The position numbers were made by a program, and so were the translations under genes. A stretch of 64,000 nt of DNA from Armillaria gallica (taxonomy: Eukaryota > Basidiomycota > Agaricomycetes > Agaricales > Physalacriaceae). The DNA lies in assembly GCA_037576215.1 (NCBI GenBank), contig JBANDB010000001.1, positions 8,246,001 through 8,310,000 on the forward strand. The letters run 5' to 3'. Positions 57,431 through 64,000 of the stretch are shown here, piece after piece (position 1 is the stretch's first letter; each line of letters begins with the position of its first letter). The notes under the pieces were generated by a model. That model worked only from the letters and a program-made list of their open reading frames with translations. It did not search any database and had not been told where the DNA came from.

Positions 57431-59868
57431 CAATGTACATTATGTGTGCAATTTTATTTCTGCTGCCCCCTTGGTTTAAATTCATTTCCTTGACCCAACG
57501 AATCTTTATGACTGAATTCTTCTTCAGCTAACTTGGATACTATTATGTTTATACAGTTCATGTTGCATAGGATTCCCTGTGTGCTTGTTATCTGACCCAG
57601 GGTACATAAATTTTGCATGTATATTCTGTTTAGAAGGGTGTTTTCTTCTACTGATGTACCAGATTCGATACAAGGATCATCGAATCACTTGTGTCTTGTT
57701 TATTTTGTCCCCTCATCTATAGCTCTTAGTATCAATCAACTGTTATGTTGCCGTTAAATGCTCTCAATACTAGTATCTGTTGTGACACAGGGAGATCAGT
57801 TCATTCCCAGTATGTACACATGTGGTGTCAAGCTAATAGTATGGCACTTGGCTGAGCTCGTAGTGTCGCATATCACAGAAGATACCTGGATGTTTACATC
57901 TCTTTGTGTAGCTATCAACTTCATTATAAAAAGAAGTCACTCATGTGCTGTGATATCAAAGAAACAAGTGTTGCAGGTATTGTAGTGGTGCTGGACAACT
58001 GAGAGCTGTGAAGGGATGCGAGAATAAGACTCAGTCAACTCTCTTCCCAGGGGGCTGGATGATTTGGTGTCAGTAACAGAGCACCACAAACTTTATTAAA
58101 TGGACAGAGATACTGAGCAAAGTAAAGAGATAATGCATGGCTGAGCAACTGTGGTCCTTGATTAACCAAACACCTGCTACACCACCAAAAAAGCTCTGAG
58201 TGTATGCATCAGTGTGAGAAGAATGTTGGAGTACAAAGTCACTTACCCAGTCACAGCTATCTAGCCAATCGAAATGATTCACATCATAGGTTGCAGGAGT
58301 CATAGAGCACATCTTCTGCCAATTATCCCATGGTGGCTGATGGTTTCCCATATGAGCTTTGATGTGCTTCAAAAATCATCAAATAGGTGTAACTGTATGG
58401 ATGTAATAGACCTACATGGTAATGTGATCCATTGGCTGTGCATCCCTGCAGAGACCATCACATGTTAAGTCCAAGAACCTCAAAGAAACTGAATAGACAT
58501 GTGCCTTATCTTTGAAAGCCTCCCACATTGTCATGCAATGCAACTCATTTGACTTGACGATCCAATCTCTGTAAACTCTGGTGGTCCCCTCAATAAAGAT
58601 AAGTCAATCCAGTGTCTGGAAATGATAGTTTCATCACTGATTTATCCACATCAATAGTACAATGTGCCAGCTTCTTGAAATATATTCTATAAATGGTGAT
58701 CTTCTTCTCTGTACCACTGCACACCATCCTTGTCATTCAATATGCCCCTCAGCAGAGCGGAATATTCCTGGGTGCTATAGTGGAGACATCGGTTCGACAC
58801 AGTAAGTTCAGTCCACCTAAGGCTGTTGAGGATGAGCTGATATTCCATCCTTTTGTGGAGGTAAAGTGTAAAGACGATTGCAAGGATAGAAAAAATAAGT
58901 ATGGTTCAAAGGGTCTTACTTTGATTTACAATTAGGTTTAGTAAGATAAAGAAGTACCAAGACATATCAAGAAGAGGACACTGACATTGATTGGTATTGA
59001 TAAGTGCTAAGTGAGCAGGCATCTGGACACTGTTCAGTCTGGTACAAAAAAATCATGGACTCACTCTGTAGTTTCCCTTGGAACTGTGTAATGAATGGGA
59101 TTTGCTGTAGAATGGTAATAATGGGAGTGTAGGAGGAAAGAAATAATGGTGACCTACTGGAATACATATTACAAAGGGCTAGTTTTGTTCACTCCATGTT
59201 CGATATCTTCACTGTATGGAGGTGAAGGACCTAATTGTGAGCTAGAAGATATCGTATTTGAGTTTTGCAGAGGCGGCTGCAGCTTGCTGTGTGTCATGGT
59301 GATAGGCGGAGACAAACCTGGATTCGGACTTTCGGGCCAATTTGCTGGTGATGTGAAGTTAGGTTACCAGCCAGTCAATTTCATGTCCCACACCATGACC
59401 ATCAAATTTTTGTCATCTCCTTCTCTTGTCTGCTTTGTGACAGTGGTAGTAATATCTAGGTGCTGAAAGAAACAGAAACATTTTCAAAATATCACTTTCA
59501 TGGTTCTTTCTCCTGTCCATATCTCATAGAAACACCAGCCCCAAGATGATTCCTATGGAAAGCCAGTGATTAGAAGCATATCATCCATTTATACTCGAGG
59601 GTCACAAAAGAGGAACGGCACCAGCCCTAGAACACATCTAGCAAAGATCATCTTCCTTATTGTCGGTGTTGTTGTTAACCATGGAAGAAGGTGAGCCAGG
59701 CTGCATCCACCTTGACCCACCTGCATGCAAATCTGATGACACTAAGCCAGCTACAAAATCACTATTTCTAACCATGCCAGCCAACAGCGAACTCATTAGT
59801 GTCACCATGAAGGACTCTCCTGGTACTCTCTCTTAATGGCGCTCATTCATTATCAAGTGTCATTATTT
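57431..59868. other. CpG-poor stretch with coding-like fragments
   Basis: Fragments such as the minus-strand HIKAHMGNHQPPWDNWQKM to SCDWVSDF (58230-58372) and plus-strand VEDELIFHPFVEVKCKDDCKD (58830-58890) may be remains of genes. No family assigned, no continuous frame. Confidence 0.3.
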
Positions 59869-60359
59869 CAAGGGAGTACTGGGATGTCAGCCTGGCACAC
59901 CAGGTAGGTAGGTAGGTTGGGCCAGCAGGCCCAAAAAAAAAAGTTGACCCCTCCTATTTGGGTCTAAAAATGAGTTTTTGAGGGATATTTTGAATGAATC
60001 ATGATACAAAATATAGCAAAATACATTCTATTTACCTCTGACAATATGACAACTGGTGTTACAGACATCTTCACCAATGCTCTTTGGCCTCAATACTCAC
60101 TGCATTGTGATGATGTCATGTGCCTTGTTGAATTAATTTTGAAGTACAAGTCCAATAGGAGACAGATTGTGCTCAAAACATCGGAATATCCATTATGCAG
60201 ATACTTTTGCATGAAAAATGAGCTAAAAAGTGTGAAAATAGACCTATATTAAGAAAAATGACATCATATAGGTCACATGGAGATAGGTAGGTCCAGCACC
60301 AATGCATGAAAATATTTAATCAACCCACTGTCTTTTTTATATATATTTGGACCCCCTTG
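59869..60359 (+). mobile_element. 491-bp non-autonomous relative of the large TIR transposon
   Basis: It starts CAAGGGAGTACTGGGATGTC, like the left end of the big element (CAAGGGGGTACTGGGATGTC at 15732), followed in both by a G-rich block, an A-run and GTT. It ends GGACCCCCTTG, like its right end (GGAACCCCCTTG at 40608), with similar AAAATATTT and TTTTTTAT blocks before it. No coding gene. I found no matching 8-bp flanks, so the duplication may have decayed. Confidence 0.65.
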
Positions 60360-63300
60360 ATAATGTCAAACAGTCAGGAATCCTTCAGCTTGTGCTTGAA
60401 GTTGTTCCTTCACTCTGAGATTTGGAGGTTGAAACAAATAGAAAGAATTGGGGACCAGCGCAGGATGTGTCACTACACAGATGAGAGGAGTGGGATGGCT
60501 CTGATGGTGCTGCACAGTGCACACATTGTGCTGCATCTGTGCATGTGCATGTGACTGTCATGTGCAGTGGATGTAGCACAATGTACCTGCAGTCCCAGCA
60601 CTGTTGCAGCCAACATGGTGCCTCCTATCGCTCACTTCCATGGTCCCTCATCTACACATCTCTCTCCTCTCCTTTTGGCAGTGGCTATGATTGGCTGATG
60701 GCCTTTCTGATGGGGTTTCTCATACTGCCTATTCCAATAAGAATAAGAATATGTCATATGTCATGGATGTAGAGATTGTTGAGATCTTCAATATGTCGGA
60801 ACAGGAAGGAACCTAAAATACTCCAAACATAGCTGTACTAAAATAAACACAGGACAGTGGATGGGACTCACAGCTGTACTTGGCTGCGCTTTCGGTCTCT
60901 TCAAGCGCAATAGTAATGAAGGGTAGTATTCCAGCATGCCAGTTGATTGCACCCTTGAGTTCATTGTCATGGCCATATTTTGCAAAGTCGAGTTTCAGAT
61001 TGTTGTCCATACCTCATCAATGGTATGATGTCCCAGAAGGTGTAATAATCCAAACTCTAGCCCAATGTATCTGGACCATCAGTCTGGACTTCTTAGTTGT
61101 ATTTGTATGTGAGGAAGACTTCAGACAATCCACAGAGCGGAAAGTAAGGGACTGTAGAATACTCAAAAATCTTGTGGCTCCAAAGATCACAGTACGGCAG
61201 CAGCCAGGGGAAGAATGGAAAGGTCTTGACATTCAACTAAAACATTCATCTAAGATCTTAGCACTGCAAAGCGTCGCCGGAACATAACAAGTGTGTACCA
61301 CTTGATGCCACAGATGCTGGAAATGTCTGGTCATGACACTAAGTCCTTTCTGAACCACTCACAGTGATTATCCATCAGTACATTACACCTCTGTCCTGCT
61401 GCCTGGTACCCTGTGCACTCCCATGGATGCAGACAATCAATCATGGAGCATGGCTTTCAAATTTTCAAGCACTTAAGTGAGCACCTATCATCGTGATTCA
61501 TTCTCCTTGTCAGTGGGGTGAATCTCAGATCTACAAGCAGAACCAAAAGGCATTAAATAGTAATCTTTCACCAAAACAACTGCTGCACATATCACAACAT
61601 GCACTAACACATACTTTGATTTTGCATTAGTTCTCAAACCGTTTCAGGATGCATTACAGAACACCAAACGTATTCTCTCCTCACAATTTAGGTTTCTACA
61701 GAGATATGAAAAGATTGGCAGGGTACGACACAATAGCACCGATGAACGGCTTCGCTGTGTCCACTAGGGATGGGGCAGACTATGAAGCCGGGTAACGACA
61801 GCCAATAACGAAAGACCGAGGTTTGACAGGAATACGCTCTGGCAGGTCAACATGCTGAAATGACAGTAAGTGTATGGTTCTTCTACTAGGCCACACTATT
61901 CATTTATTTATTGAATGCAAGTTTTCATACGATGGGCACACTGGTGAACAATCAGTCACCAAAAATTATGCTTTGATACTATCACACATCAGTTGACAGT
62001 GATATACCACTTTACCATGGTATCTACTACTGGACCCGACCCCCCCTTCCACCGATTATGGCTCTTGTCGGGTAACAGCCTTCGTTCCCCAGCTTCGTGG
62101 GATGCTCCAATGTCCATGACTTCTACATTTTGTACAGTCACTTTTGAGAACATCTGCCTCCATATGACTGTATCATAGTCGCTTGATGCAGATATTGCAA
62201 TCATAATTCTTCACTGTGCTGTAGTGATCACTTCGGGTGTTGCACAAAACATTTACTGTATAAAATAGATTAATTAAACGAAATAGGAGGACATTAATTG
62301 GCGAGGAGTAGAGACTTGAGAGAGCTGCTACAAGTACATACAAAGAACAAAGAGTAGACATATTCATTAAATCATATAAAATATATGGGAGAGGTGGGTG
62401 GGTGAGCGAAAAAAAAGTTTTAAATTATGGAAGATAGAACGACGATGGTGAAACAGTGATGATGGTGATGAAGGACATCAAGATGAATCACCCATGGTGC
62501 ACCCATTTCGATGTCATCCCGAGCCTGGCATCTGCCACAACCGTGGCACCTAACTGGGAACAAAAGGAGAAGCCGGCGGAGGTCACCAGGATGCTGGCAG
62601 CGACGACAACGATGTTCTGAGCTCATGCAGAGGCCTACAAAAATGTTCCCCACCCTTGGAACCGATGTTTACACTGAGCATTATGAGGAAACGGAAAAGA
62701 CCATCACTGGAAAATGCTCCCTTCTACTGGGCGCATCCGTCATTAAATTGGTGAAACACCTTCCTCATATCCCAGCTGGCTCACGATGCTATCTGTAAGC
62801 ATGACAATCAACCTAATCCTAGTACGAACAAGGAGGAACTCACTATGGCATCAGGAGTCTGGAAAGGCCTTTCTGCATTGTTTCTCATGCTCCCCAGAGT
62901 GATAATGGATGCCGCTGAATGCATCATGTCCGCTTCTCCTCGACAGATATCATGTGTTATGCGTTGAGCCCTGCACCCTGCTGAGGTAATTGACCAGAGG
63001 GAAAACAATATAGGCTTTGCATCACTCCCCCACAGGAATGCACTTGAGATGGTCAAGTTCAGTCAAAGAACAGACTAGGAGGGGGTGTCATTCACTTCCT
63101 GTGTCAAAGACAGTGTCTTACATACTGAGAAAAGAGACACCGAGAACTTGGCGCTTACAACAGTCACGGTTGGTTTCCGTTGGTTTTCGATGCTGGATAT
63201 GGGTGGGCTTCTATAAGAAAGACGGTTAGAATGTGATCACCCGTAATGATGGATAATTTACATAAATCTTTCAAACTTGCAGCTCAACCGACTCTTCCTT

Positions 63301-64000
63301 CGCCTTTGGCCATGCCTCCTCCGTGTAGCCTTTTCTGCACCAACTAGTGATGGAGCCTGGACAGGCATCAGGTTCCACTTCTCCTGCAGGCCTCAGCTGC
63401 CATGAACACTTTGTGGGTCATGACAAGCCTCCATTTGATGCCGGAGATTCCATTCCTCCGTGACTCATAAACATAGATTGTAGCCTTCTAGCGAAAACTG
63501 TAATCACAAGTCTGATAGAAACAGATGTGCCTACTTGTTATATCTCTGCCTCCTACATCTTCTAACATCCATCCTCTTCCATCATCGAGTACCTCCCTTT
63601 GTGCTTCCGTCCACTTGGACATGCACCCATGAAGGGTAACATAATTTGGGGTTGCTAATCTCTGACTAGAAAAGGATTTGTTAGGGGTATCGAAGGCATA
63701 GTTTTGAGCATCAAGTACTGCGACCTGTTGATCATTATAGACAGCCCCGTGGTAAATATGAGCTACACACCTGAAATTTACCTGCCTGTGTTCCTCTATC
63801 CCAAGAGCTAAAACTCGATGTGTCTAATAGTATGCCGATTTCATTGGATGATGGGCCACACCATTTTATTCTGGATACTGACAATTTCCTGCTCTGTGCA
63901 GAAGCCAAACTTGAAGATAGCATTATTCATGGCCATCCAACTGATTCGGTAACAAGTAACAGTTGTGAGATCCACTGGTGGATAGTCTGAGTCGGCAGTT
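60360..64000. other. Right edge without recognised gene
   Basis: Somewhat more CpG than the centre, especially 61690-62100 and 62440-62900. A minus-strand frame at 60813-61010 (LKLDFAKYGHDNELKGAINWHAG) looks coding-like and may belong to a split gene continuing to about 61280. Nothing could be named. Confidence 0.35.

Noticed and set aside
59861..60367. An 8-bp duplication flanking the 491-bp relative
   Set aside because: CATTATTT on the left and ATAATGTC on the right do not match even when CpG decay is allowed.
1..64000. CRISPR arrays, bacterial operons, rRNA genes
   Set aside because: No regularly spaced identical repeats, no Shine-Dalgarno-led gene strings and no rRNA signatures; all structure points to a fungal nuclear genome.

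Overview
The window looks like a gene-poor, transposon-rich stretch of an agaricomycete (mushroom-forming basidiomycete) genome. Evidence: genes split by 46-49 nt introns, a chromodomain Ty3/Gypsy element, a complete KDZ-type DNA transposon, and strong CpG depletion with TpG/CpA excess to the right of about 13.4 kb. That last pattern fits deamination of methylated CpG.

Left part (1-13.4 kb, CpG-containing). One six-exon gene, apparently intact, encodes an NAPE-PLD/Fmp30-like metallo-beta-lactamase hydrolase (1044-2520, minus). Part of its zinc motif lies in a 17-nt micro-exon. Around it are nine short plus-strand units with a tRNA-type A box, a B box and a T-run about 35-50 nt further on (811-4571). 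They look like Pol III transcripts. A chromovirus (4576-13375, 479-bp LTRs, TATGA target duplication) is inserted at the T-run of the ninth unit. Its gag-pol is broken by four TGA codons.

Middle part (13.4-40.6 kb). After an inverted-repeat element (13427-14533) and a decayed, DNA-duplicated copy of the NAPE-PLD-like gene (about 14570-15603) comes one DNA transposon, 15732-40608. It has 9-bp inverted ends and an exact 8-bp duplication TCCCTTCT. About 6.1 kb is its own: a degenerate transposase-like gene with an N-terminal zinc motif, FDE- and SDGE-type motifs like P-element/THAP9 transposases (my inference), and a C-terminal PHD-like finger. The other ~18.8 kb is a Russian-doll stack of eight later insertions: solo LTRs D1 and B1; B2 and C1 inside B1; D2, B3 and the KDZ element inside B2; a small Gypsy-type LTR inside C1. 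The KDZ element (26411-35224) has 325-bp inverted repeats and the duplication AGTAAAAC. It carries a decayed transposase, a decayed partner gene and one intact 325-codon spliced gene. After removing nested DNA, B1, B2 and B3 are 1695, 1670 and 1690 bp, which independently supports the reconstruction.

Right part (40.6-64 kb). A decayed Old Yellow Enzyme gene is interrupted by solo LTR E1. Further solo LTRs (G, C2, part of E2), a small relative of the large DNA transposon (59869-60359) and long stretches of unrecognised AT-rich, CpG-poor sequence follow.

The main new observations are: (1) the TIR/8-bp transposon with a PHD-finger transposase; (2) nine long LTRs that all give 4-bp target duplications, eight of them readable as NCGN, several with the two copies decayed in complementary CpG directions; (3) the Pol III-like unit array; (4) the intact cargo gene of the KDZ element.
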